From positions 2,492 to 14,008 of the forward strand of contig DBNZ01000100.1 in the NCBI GenBank assembly GCA_002299495.1: a stretch of DNA of 11,517 nt, written 5' to 3'. Source of the DNA: Methylococcaceae bacterium UBA659. Its GTDB lineage: Bacteria > Pseudomonadota > Gammaproteobacteria > Methylococcales > Methylomonadaceae. A program made the position numbers and the translations under genes. Shown in pieces: positions 1 through 6,523 of this stretch. Numbering within the stretch: position 1 is the stretch's first letter; the number at the start of each line of letters is the position of its first letter. The notes under the pieces are model-generated. The model made no database searches. It was not told the DNA's origin and worked only from the letters and a program-made list of their open reading frames with translations.

Positions 1-38
1 CGCAGGAGCAGTTGCCGAGAACCAGTCGCAGCACATGC

Positions 39-67
39 GCCTGTCGACCCGCTCAAGGCGAACGGAG
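39..67. repeat. Degenerate REP-like palindromic sequence
   Basis: The stretch around TCGACCCGCTCAAGGCGAAC (44-63) resembles, from memory, the widespread bacterial intergenic REP-type core of the form TCGACaagCTCAgGGCGAAC. The imperfect CCT/AGG and TCGA/TTGA symmetry is visible. Such elements sit between genes and are often present in many copies in a genome. Only one copy is visible in this window, so repeat status is inferred from the resemblance alone. It could equally be the coding tail of a gene cut by the left edge. Confidence 0.3.
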
Positions 68-237
68 GTTAAAACTGAATAAGGCCGGGGCAATAGGTTA
101 ACTCATAGGCTTAGCAATCCCTTCAAATCTTATCCCTAGTCGTAAATGTCGTTTCATAAACAAACCCTTAACCACAGATCCATATAATTTCTTTTAGGAA
201 TACGGTTCCATGCCATGATTCGCTTAATTATTTCCCA
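68..237 (+). promoter_or_regulatory. Upstream region of the flavoprotein gene with a TATAAT box
   Basis: A perfect TATAAT lies at 183-188, about 50 bases before the TTG start at 238. No good -35 hexamer is visible 16-18 bases upstream of it. An AGGAA at 196-200 would suit an ATG at 210, but that ATG opens only a two-codon frame (Met-Pro-stop). A second ATG at 215 opens an eight-codon frame whose stop overlaps the TTG start. Nothing else is recognisable here. Short open reading tails run in from the left edge (for example to a TAA at 80-82), but I cannot assign them to a family. Confidence 0.3.
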
Positions 238-1515
238 TTGACAAACTCATCCAACCAAGAAACCACCCTAGAGGCGGCGGTGATTGGGGGCGGCCCGGCG
301 GGGTTAATGGCGGCGGAAATATTAAGCCAAGCCTTTGTTAAGGTTCACCTTTTCGATACAATGCCATCGGTAGGGCGAAAATTCCTGATGGCCGGCAAGG
401 GCGGGATGAACATTACCCACTCGGAACCCTTTGAAATATTTCAGTCCCGCTATGGTTCCAGCCGCGCCCATATAGAACCTTGGCTCAAGGCCTTTACCCC
501 TGAAATGCTTAGGGAATGGCTGCAAGGCCTCGGTATCGGCACCTTTATCGGCTCCTCAGGCCGGGTATTTCCAAATGACATGAAAGCCGCCCCGTTATTA
601 CGGGCATGGCTGCACCGATTACGTCAAGCTGGCGTATCTTTCCACATGAGGCATAACTGGTTGGGCTGGACCGGGGAAAACAAAGACAGGCTGCATTTCG
701 ACACGCCCGACGGGATCCGGACAGTAACTGCCGAGGCCACCGTATTGGCATTAGGCGGCGGCAGTTGGACGCACCTAGGCTCAACCGGGTCTTGGATGCC
801 GCTTTTAACGCAACGCGGGGTCGCTGTCGCACCGTTGCGGCCATCAAACTGTGGTTTTAACGTTTGCTGGGGCGGATATTTTCAACAACGTTTTGCCGGC
901 CAGCCTGTGAAATCGGTGCAAGTGACATTCACCGACATTGACGGAAACGCCATAGCCCGACGCGGCGAAATGATGGTGACCACAACCGGCGTAGAAGGTG
1001 GCTTGATTTATGCCTTGTCATCATTACTGCGGGAAAATATTGCCCAAAAAGGATCGACCCAAATCCTGCTCGATTTGATGCCCGATAAAGACCATACGTT
1101 TCTGATGGACCGGCTATCGCAGGCACGGGGCAAAAATTCACTGGCAACCTTTTTGCGCAAGCGGATTGGCATCGCTGGTGTCAAAGCGGGCTTGCTTAGG
1201 GAAATAGCCAGCGCCGAGGATTTTTCCGAGCCATTAGGACTGGCACACCTCATCAAGGCCTTACCGATTAAACTGCTTGCCCCACGGCCGCTTGATGAAG
1301 CCATTAGCAGCGCCGGCGGGGTAACCTTTGAGACCCTGGACGGACACCTGATGTGCCGCACTATCCCCGGGGTGTTTTGCGCCGGCGAAATGCTGGATTG
1401 GGAAGCACCGACCGGAGGTTATCTGCTGACCGCCTGCTTCGCCAGCGGACGCACCGCAGGTTTGGGCGCATTGGCCTGGTTGCAATCTCGCCAAGCGTTT
1501 CAACGCCCATCTTAA
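238..1515 (+). CDS. HI0933/PP_4765-type FAD-dependent flavoprotein
   Basis: Predicted soluble NAD(P)/FAD-dependent oxidoreductase of the HI0933-like (BaiN-related) superfamily, closest in style to the PP_4765 subgroup. The substrate is unknown. The 425-residue protein has the N-terminal Rossmann motif GGGPAG at 17-22 with an acidic residue (D40) ending beta-2. It also has the family signature GKGGMNITH (53-61), a second nucleotide-binding segment ALGGGSW (171-177), and the C-terminal FAD-closing block CAGEMLDWEAPTGGY (381-395). The length is normal for the family. The start is a TTG without a good ribosome binding site. The first in-frame ATG (307) would remove the FAD motif, so a start at or upstream of 238 is required, and the frame stays open back to 172. 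The gene stands alone, 192 bases from mrcB. The family call is firm; the function is not known. Confidence 0.88.
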   Translation: MTNSSNQETTLEAAVIGGGPAGLMAAEILSQAFVKVHLFDTMPSVGRKFLMAGKGGMNITHSEPFEIFQSRYGSSRAHIEPWLKAFTPEMLREWLQGLGIGTFIGSSGRVFPNDMKAAPLLRAWLHRLRQAGVSFHMRHNWLGWTGENKDRLHFDTPDGIRTVTAEATVLALGGGSWTHLGSTGSWMPLLTQRGVAVAPLRPSNCGFNVCWGGYFQQRFAGQPVKSVQVTFTDIDGNAIARRGEMMVTTTGVEGGLIYALSSLLRENIAQKGSTQILLDLMPDKDHTFLMDRLSQARGKNSLATFLRKRIGIAGVKAGLLREIASAEDFSEPLGLAHLIKALPIKLLAPRPLDEAISSAGGVTFETLDGHLMCRTIPGVFCAGEMLDWEAPTGGYLLTACFASGRTAGLGALAWLQSRQAFQRPS

Positions 1516-1603
1516 CCGTTAAGAACAAAACCAAATGGACGCTTTTTTTGTTACCACGGAGGTTCCCTAATCGGATGATTTTTTTTGTAAAACGCCCAAT
1601 ATC

Positions 1604-1655
1604 CGCCAAGGACATTTGCGCACTTGGCGACACCGTCACCGCCTTAAAGCGGCGG
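1604..1655. promoter_or_regulatory. Two inverted repeats upstream of mrcB
   Basis: CGCCAAG at 1604-1610 is matched by CTTGGCG at 1623-1629, a perfect 7-bp inverted repeat with a 12-base spacer. Just downstream, CCGCC (1639-1643) can pair with GGCGG (1651-1655) across 7 bases. Neither is followed by a T-run in the plus direction, so a standard terminator for the flavoprotein gene is unlikely. The position immediately upstream of the -10 box suggests an operator or an mRNA/DNA structural element, but the regulator is unknown. Confidence 0.3.
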
Positions 1656-1671
1656 GTTAATTATGTATAAT
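1644..1671 (+). promoter_or_regulatory. Probable sigma70-type promoter of the mrcB-lolA-rarA cluster
   Basis: A perfect TATAAT is at 1666-1671, 36 bases before the mrcB ATG. The -35 region is poor: TTAAAG at 1644-1649 with 16-bp spacing matches only half of TTGACA. Transcription would start near 1678-1680 and leave a leader of about 30 bases that contains no obvious Shine-Dalgarno sequence. Two TTGACA hexamers (1686-1691 and 1700-1705) lie downstream and do not pair with a -10. Confidence 0.4.
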
Positions 1672-1707
1672 AGCCAACGACTTGTTTGACATAAACCCAT
1701 TGACACC

Positions 1708-4053
1708 ATGGCAAAACAACCCAGAAACTTAGGCGTGCGCTATGCGCGCAAAAAAAACGGCACCAAGAACAAAAGTTCAATTTTGGGTTGGTCTTGGGGA
1801 TGGTTGCTACTCGGCTTTACCGCTGGCGCCGTGGTTTTTTTCTTATACCTAGGCTACTTGGATTTTAACGTCCGCAAGCAATTTGAAGGCAAGCGCTGGT
1901 CGATACCGGCCAGGGTTTATGCCCATCCGGTTGACCTCTATGCCGGCAGTCCGATCGACCAAGGCGAATTTTTAGAACTCTTAAAACTGCTGCATTACCG
2001 ACAGGATAAAAAGTTGTCAGCAGAAGGCGCTTATTACCAAACGGGCATGCAGCTTAACGTCCGTACCCGCGAATTTGCCTTTTGGGATGAAGTGCAAGCC
2101 AGCCGGATGATGCAAATAAGCTTTAATGCATCAGGCATAGAGTCCATGATTGACCTCAGCAAAGGCGAAGCCATTGACATCATGCGCCTAGATCCGGTGC
2201 AAATCGGCAGCTTTTATCCCAGCATCAAAGAAGACCGTGTCTTGGTTAAGGCGGAGGAAACGCCCGACACTTTAATCAACGGCCTGCTTGCCACTGAAGA
2301 CCGTGATTTCTATCAACATTTTGGCATATCCCCGCGTGGCGTCGCACGCGCCATTTGGGTCAACTTACAAGCCGGGGATATGGTGCAAGGAGGCAGCACT
2401 ATCACCCAACAGTTGGTCAAGAATTTTTATTTGAGTTCGGAGCGGAGCTTGTCGCGCAAGTTAAAAGAAGCGCTGATGGCGATTATCCTAGAATACCGTT
2501 ACAGTAAAAAAGAAATACTAGAGGCGTACCTAAACGAAATCTACTTAGGCCAAAATGGCCCCAACGCCGTCCACGGTTTTGGTTTGGCCAGTGAATTTTA
2601 TTTTGGCACACCGCTGAAAGATTTGCCGTTAGAACAACAGGCGACTTTAGTGTCGTTAGTGCGCGGCCCTTCAGAATATGACCCAAGGCGCTTCCCCGAC
2701 CGCTCATTACAACGCCGGAACTTGGTGTTAGATGAAATGGTCAAGGAGGGCTATCTTAGCCAAGAACTGGCTGCTAAAGCCAAGGCCAAGGCACTCAATG
2801 TCATCCCCAAACCCAAACGCCAGGCCAATCGGTATCCTGGATTTTTGGATTTGGTAAAACGGCGATTGAGGGAGGAATACCGAGAAGACGACTTCAGCTC
2901 CGAAGGGTTACGCATTTTTACCACCTTGGACACCCAAATTCAGGACGCCTTAGAAGAAATTGTCAGCAAAAAATTGGCTGGACTGGAACAAAACCCCAAA
3001 GCCAAACGGCTGGAAACGGCCGTGATCGTGACTCGGCGAGATAGCGGCGAAATTGCCGCGTTAATCAGCGGCCGTGATAACGCCATTAGAGGATTTAACC
3101 GGGCGTTAGATGCGGTAAGACCCATTGGTTCTTTAATGAAGCCAGTGGTTTACCTGACGGCGTTGCAATACCCAAAAAAATACACCATCACGAAGCAGGT
3201 GCTTGATGCCGCCATTACCGTGCCTGGACAAAACGGAGTCAATTGGACGCCAAAGAACTATGATCATAAGGAACATGGCTGGGTGCCGCTGTATAAGGCC
3301 TTGGCAAAATCGTATAATCTCGCCACCGTAAGAGTGGGCATGGACATAGGCATAGCCAGGACGGCCAAGACCTTATCCGATATGGGCGTAAGCCGTAAAG
3401 CCGCCCTGTTCCCGTCGTTGTTTCTAGGTGCGACCTCGCTATCACCCTTTGAGGTGACCCAAATGTACCAAACGTTGGCAGGTGACGGTTTTTTGACCCC
3501 TATCAAGGCTATCCGGGCCGTAGTCGCCGCCAATGGTGAGCGGCTGCAAAGCTATCCGTTTAATATCCGGCAAGTGGTGGATCCGGGCGCAACTTTCATT
3601 GTCAACACCATGTTACAAGACGTGATGCTGGAAGGCACCGGCGCATCCGCTTATTCGGTATTTCCAAAAGACTACGGTTTAGTGGGCAAGACAGGGACAA
3701 CCAACGACGCTAAAGACAGTTGGTTTGCCGGGTTTACGGGTGATTACCTGTCCGTAGTATGGGTAGGCCGTGATGACAACAAGCCTATAGGCCTGACCGG
3801 AGCAACCGGGGCACTCCCGATTTGGACCGACCTAATGCAGACTATTTCAAACCAACCGGTTTTTTTGAACCCGCCTGACAATGTCAAGCTGGTTTGGGTG
3901 GACCGCAGCAACGGCCTACGGGCCAAAAGAGGCTGCGATAACGCTAGGGAATATCCCTACCTGGCCGGCTCGGAACCGACCGGTTACTCCGCTTGTGGAA
4001 AAGCGCCGGCCGCAAAAGAAAAAACCTGGTACGAAGAATTTTTCTCGGAATAA
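1708..4053 (+). CDS. mrcB: Penicillin-binding protein 1B, bifunctional peptidoglycan synthase
   Basis: Class A PBP that polymerises lipid II into glycan strands and cross-links the stem peptides in the periplasm, anchored in the inner membrane. The 781-residue protein has a basic cytoplasmic tail, one membrane segment (about 28-50), and a UB2H regulatory domain (about 65-150). The GT51 transglycosylase follows, with catalytic Glu197 in ATEDRDFYQHFG, GGSTITQQ (228-235) and Glu277 in NEIYLG. The transpeptidase has the SxxK nucleophile motif at Ser475-Lys478, SYN at 535-537 and KTGT at 661-664. The UB2H domain separates PBP1b from PBP1a and is the docking site for the outer-membrane lipoprotein LpoB in E. 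coli. Two cysteines near the C-terminus (743 and 763) could form a disulfide. The ATG start is supported by the tail-membrane topology, although no ribosome binding site is evident. It is the first gene of the cluster, and lolA begins 10 bases after its stop. Confidence 0.97.
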   Translation: MAKQPRNLGVRYARKKNGTKNKSSILGWSWGWLLLGFTAGAVVFFLYLGYLDFNVRKQFEGKRWSIPARVYAHPVDLYAGSPIDQGEFLELLKLLHYRQDKKLSAEGAYYQTGMQLNVRTREFAFWDEVQASRMMQISFNASGIESMIDLSKGEAIDIMRLDPVQIGSFYPSIKEDRVLVKAEETPDTLINGLLATEDRDFYQHFGISPRGVARAIWVNLQAGDMVQGGSTITQQLVKNFYLSSERSLSRKLKEALMAIILEYRYSKKEILEAYLNEIYLGQNGPNAVHGFGLASEFYFGTPLKDLPLEQQATLVSLVRGPSEYDPRRFPDRSLQRRNLVLDEMVKEGYLSQELAAKAKAKALNVIPKPKRQANRYPGFLDLVKRRLREEYREDDFSSEGLRIFTTLDTQIQDALEEIVSKKLAGLEQNPKAKRLETAVIVTRRDSGEIAALISGRDNAIRGFNRALDAVRPIGSLMKPVVYLTALQYPKKYTITKQVLDAAITVPGQNGVNWTPKNYDHKEHGWVPLYKALAKSYNLATVRVGMDIGIARTAKTLSDMGVSRKAALFPSLFLGATSLSPFEVTQMYQTLAGDGFLTPIKAIRAVVAANGERLQSYPFNIRQVVDPGATFIVNTMLQDVMLEGTGASAYSVFPKDYGLVGKTGTTNDAKDSWFAGFTGDYLSVVWVGRDDNKPIGLTGATGALPIWTDLMQTISNQPVFLNPPDNVKLVWVDRSNGLRAKRGCDNAREYPYLAGSEPTGYSACGKAPAAKEKTWYEEFFSE

Positions 4054-4063
4054 TGTATTGAAT

Positions 4064-4699
4064 ATGACAAATAAAAAAATTTTCCCTCGACTTTTGGCAT
4101 GGCTTTTTCTAGCGATGTTTTCAATTTCCGGCGTAGCCGATCCAGAACCGGTTGATCAACTAAAATCATTTTTGGCCGCCACCCGTTCACTGACCGCCGA
4201 TTTCAAACAAGTCCTTCTGGATGAAATGGGCAACCCGAAAGAAGCTAGCTATGGCGTGTTTTATTTGCAGCGGCCAGGAAAATTTCGCTGGAATTATGAA
4301 ACACCGTTCCGCCAAGAAATCGTATCCTCTAGCGGGAAAGTCTGGTTTTATGACAGCGACTTAGAACAGGTGACCATCAAAAAACTGGACGCATCCGTCG
4401 GCTCCACCCCGGCCTTGCTGTTAAGCGGGGATATTCCGTTGGAATACAATTACACCATCGAGCGGCAAGGCGACGAAGGGGCTATGCAATGGTTAAAATT
4501 AGTCCCAAAAGACGTCGACAGCACTTTCAAATACTTGTTGATAGGCTTGGAAAATGGCTCCCTCAATGGCATGGAACTCAGCGATAATTTTGGCCAACTG
4601 ACACGGATATATTTCAGCAATATCAAAATTAACACACCGATTCCAGCATCACTATTTGATTTTAAGCCGCCAAAAAATGCTGATGTTTTCTCCGAGTAA
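4064..4699 (+). CDS. lolA: Outer-membrane lipoprotein carrier protein LolA
   Basis: Periplasmic chaperone that accepts mature lipoproteins from LolCDE in the inner membrane and hands them to LolB at the outer membrane. The 211-residue precursor has a signal peptide (basic MTNKK, hydrophobic core 6-22) with a likely cleavage after GVA (A25|D26). The mature part shows LolA hallmarks: SLTADFKQV (42-50), a GKFRW segment (72-76) with a following PFRQEIV, the STPALLLSGD helix (114-123), and the C-terminal FDFKPPKNADV (198-208). The frame is open further upstream inside mrcB, but the ATG at 4064 gives the proper signal peptide; a TTG at 4058 is a minor alternative. It lies 10 bases after mrcB and 3 bases before rarA, so it is almost certainly co-transcribed. 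The lolA-rarA order is common in gammaproteobacteria. Confidence 0.95.
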   Translation: MTNKKIFPRLLAWLFLAMFSISGVADPEPVDQLKSFLAATRSLTADFKQVLLDEMGNPKEASYGVFYLQRPGKFRWNYETPFRQEIVSSSGKVWFYDSDLEQVTIKKLDASVGSTPALLLSGDIPLEYNYTIERQGDEGAMQWLKLVPKDVDSTFKYLLIGLENGSLNGMELSDNFGQLTRIYFSNIKINTPIPASLFDFKPPKNADVFSE

Positions 4700-4702
4700 C
4701 TG

Positions 4703-6007
4703 ATGCTGGAGGACTTGGCCAGACCCTTAGCCGACCGGATGCGCCCTGCTTCCCTGGACACTTTTGTTGGCCAGGAGCATCTGCTAAAACCCGGAAAACC
4801 TCTATACGAAGCGATCATATCCGGCCGCCTGCATTCGATGATTTTTTGGGGTCCTCCAGGTACCGGAAAAACCACGTTGGCGCGGCTAGTAGCCAAGCAA
4901 TCGGATGCCGAATTTATGCCGGTTTCGGCAGTGTTGTCTGGTGTTAAAGATATCCGCGCCGCCGTCGAGGCTGCCAAACTAATCCAACAAAACCAAGGCC
5001 GGCGCAGCATTTTGTTTGTCGATGAGGCGCACCGCTTTAACAAAGCCCAACAGGATGCGTTTTTGCCGCACGTCGAAGACGGCACGGTGTATTTTATTGG
5101 CGCCACCACTGAAAACCCCTCTTTTGCCCTGAATAACGCCTTATTGTCCAGAGCTAGGGTTTATGTATTGAAAGCCCTGGCTGGAGCCGATTTATTGCAA
5201 GTTCTGGAACAAGCCTTAAACGCCTATTACCCCGCCGTCAAAATCGCCGCCGACATCAAGGGTCAATTTGCCAAAACAGCCGACGGCGATGCCAGAAGGT
5301 TACTGAATTTATTGGAATTGGCGGTCGAGGTTGCAGAATCACAAACTGGCCATGAAATCAGCGGGGAAATTGCCAAGGAAGTGCTTACCGGTGGCGTTAG
5401 GCGGTTTGATAACCAAGGCGAGGATTTTTATAACCAAATCTCCGCATTGCATAAGTCCGTGCGGGGCAGCTCGCCGGACGCCGCCCTTTATTGGCTTTGC
5501 CGCATGATTGATGCCGGCTGTGATTTATCCTATTTAGCCCGGCGCATCGTCCGTATGGCTTCCGAAGACATAGGCAACGCCGATCCCCGTGCCCTGCAAA
5601 TCGCGATCAACGCTTGGGAAGCGCAAGAGCGGCTGGGCAGCCCCGAAGGCGAATTGTCCTTAGCGCAAGCGGTGGTTTATTTGGCTTGCGCCCCTAAGAG
5701 CAACGCCGTTTACATGGCTTTTAAAGCCGCCCTTAACGCAGCCAGGCAAAGCGGCAGTTTGGAAGTGCCGTTGCATTTACGGAACGCCCCCACCAAGCTA
5801 ATGAAATCCCTAGATTATGGCAAAACTTACCGCTACGCCCATAACGAACCGGAAGCCTACGCAGCGGGTGCAGATTATTTCCCGGACACCTTAGCGGGCA
5901 GCCGTTACTACTATCCGTCCGGACGTGGCTTGGAGATAAAAATTGCCGAAAAACTCAAGCACTTGCAGGAACTGGACGCACATTGGCAAATGGCCACCAA
6001 ACCCTAA
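4703..6007 (+). CDS. rarA: Replication-associated recombination protein A (AAA+ ATPase)
   Basis: RarA/MgsA, a cytoplasmic AAA+ ATPase of the clamp-loader clade (homologue of yeast Mgs1 and human WRNIP1) that acts at stalled replication forks. The 434-residue protein has the short N-terminal DRMRP segment with FVGQEHLL, Walker A GPPGTGKTT (50-58), Walker B ILFVDEAHRF (103-112), sensor 1 GATTENPSF (133-141) and the LLSRARV arginine segment (147-153). The lid and the C-terminal tetramerisation region follow, including RRIVRMASEDIGNADPRAL and the late GRGLEIKI. The length matches the family. The ATG lies 3 bases after the lolA stop and has only weak Shine-Dalgarno complementarity, so translational coupling to lolA is likely. 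The TAA stop is in the same frame as the NUDIX gene that follows 15 bases later. Confidence 0.96.
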   Translation: MLEDLARPLADRMRPASLDTFVGQEHLLKPGKPLYEAIISGRLHSMIFWGPPGTGKTTLARLVAKQSDAEFMPVSAVLSGVKDIRAAVEAAKLIQQNQGRRSILFVDEAHRFNKAQQDAFLPHVEDGTVYFIGATTENPSFALNNALLSRARVYVLKALAGADLLQVLEQALNAYYPAVKIAADIKGQFAKTADGDARRLLNLLELAVEVAESQTGHEISGEIAKEVLTGGVRRFDNQGEDFYNQISALHKSVRGSSPDAALYWLCRMIDAGCDLSYLARRIVRMASEDIGNADPRALQIAINAWEAQERLGSPEGELSLAQAVVYLACAPKSNAVYMAFKAALNAARQSGSLEVPLHLRNAPTKLMKSLDYGKTYRYAHNEPEAYAAGADYFPDTLAGSRYYYPSGRGLEIKIAEKLKHLQELDAHWQMATKP

Positions 6008-6022
6008 CCTTTCGAGACTGCC

Positions 6023-6472
6023 ATAAAACCCATTACTCCACTACTCGCAGCCGATATTTTAATTGAACTGGTCGACCTTCCAGGACGCCCTTTCGTATTG
6101 ATCGAGCGTAAGTTCCCGCCTTATGGCTGGGCGATACCCGGCGGTTTTGTCAATGTCGGCGAAACCGTCGAACAGGCCGCCATCCGCGAAGCCAAAGAAG
6201 AAGTCTGCCTAGATGTAGTCCTAACTGTTTTGTTAGGGCTTTATTCCAACCCCGCCCGCGACCCGCGCAACCATACCGTCACCGCCGTTTATATCGCCGC
6301 AGCGTCCGGCATCCCTAAAGCGGCCGACGACGCCAAAAACTGCGCCCTATTTAGCCTCGCTAATCTGCCCGAATTATTGGCCTTTGACCATGCCCTGGTG
6401 CTTGCAGACTTCCGAAACTTCCGCGAGACCGGGCAGACGGTGCCGCTAAGAATTTGCCATCCCCTTTACTAG
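6023..6472 (+). CDS. NUDIX hydrolase with probable ATA start codon
   Basis: Predicted pyrophosphohydrolase acting on a nucleoside diphosphate linked to another moiety; the substrate is not identifiable. The frame continues upstream of the first standard start (TTG at 6098) through a conserved-looking N-terminus, KPITPLLAADILIELVDLPG. This is the expected first beta strands of this NUDIX group. The only start-like triplet there is ATA at 6023, with GAG six bases before it, giving 149 residues. Starting at TTG 6098 would leave 124 residues and lose strand 1. The Nudix box spans G41 to L63 with E47, R55, E56, E59 and E60 intact, but the usual Gly after the EEx triplet is Cys62. Downstream SNPARDPRNHTV and LLAFDHALVLADF also fit the family. 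It ends the plus-strand cluster, 15 bases after rarA and in the same frame. The family is secure; the exact start is uncertain. Confidence 0.85.
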   Translation: MKPITPLLAADILIELVDLPGRPFVLIERKFPPYGWAIPGGFVNVGETVEQAAIREAKEEVCLDVVLTVLLGLYSNPARDPRNHTVTAVYIAAASGIPKAADDAKNCALFSLANLPELLAFDHALVLADFRNFRETGQTVPLRICHPLY

Positions 6473-6523
6473 CCAACTCGGTGGTTTAGGTATCCGGCAA
6501 AGAACGCGACGGCCACGCCGATA

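Noticed and set aside
1524..1586. Rho-independent terminator after the flavoprotein gene
   Set aside because: T-runs occur at 1543-1549 and 1579-1586, but only a weak A/T stem (AACAAAA/TTTTGTT) can form and no GC-rich hairpin precedes either run.
1353..1670. A 105-codon plus-strand frame spanning the end of the flavoprotein gene and the gap to mrcB
   Set aside because: Most of it overlaps the well-supported flavoprotein in another frame, the translation is basic and low in recognisable motifs, and no ribosome binding site is seen.
1686..1705. Two TTGACA hexamers just before mrcB as -35 boxes
   Set aside because: They fall within the leader next to the start codon and have no -10 partner before the gene.
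3881..4063. Extended N-terminus for lolA reaching back into mrcB
   Set aside because: The ATG at 4064 gives a textbook signal peptide, and an extension would bury it behind 61 residues encoded inside mrcB.
4450..5109. A 219-codon minus-strand frame across lolA and rarA
   Set aside because: It is antisense to two certain genes; the Ser/Arg-rich translation is typical of an antisense shadow.
6473..6523. Bidirectional terminator between the converging NUDIX and trkH genes
   Set aside because: Only 4-6 bp pairings with long loops are visible and there is no T-run.
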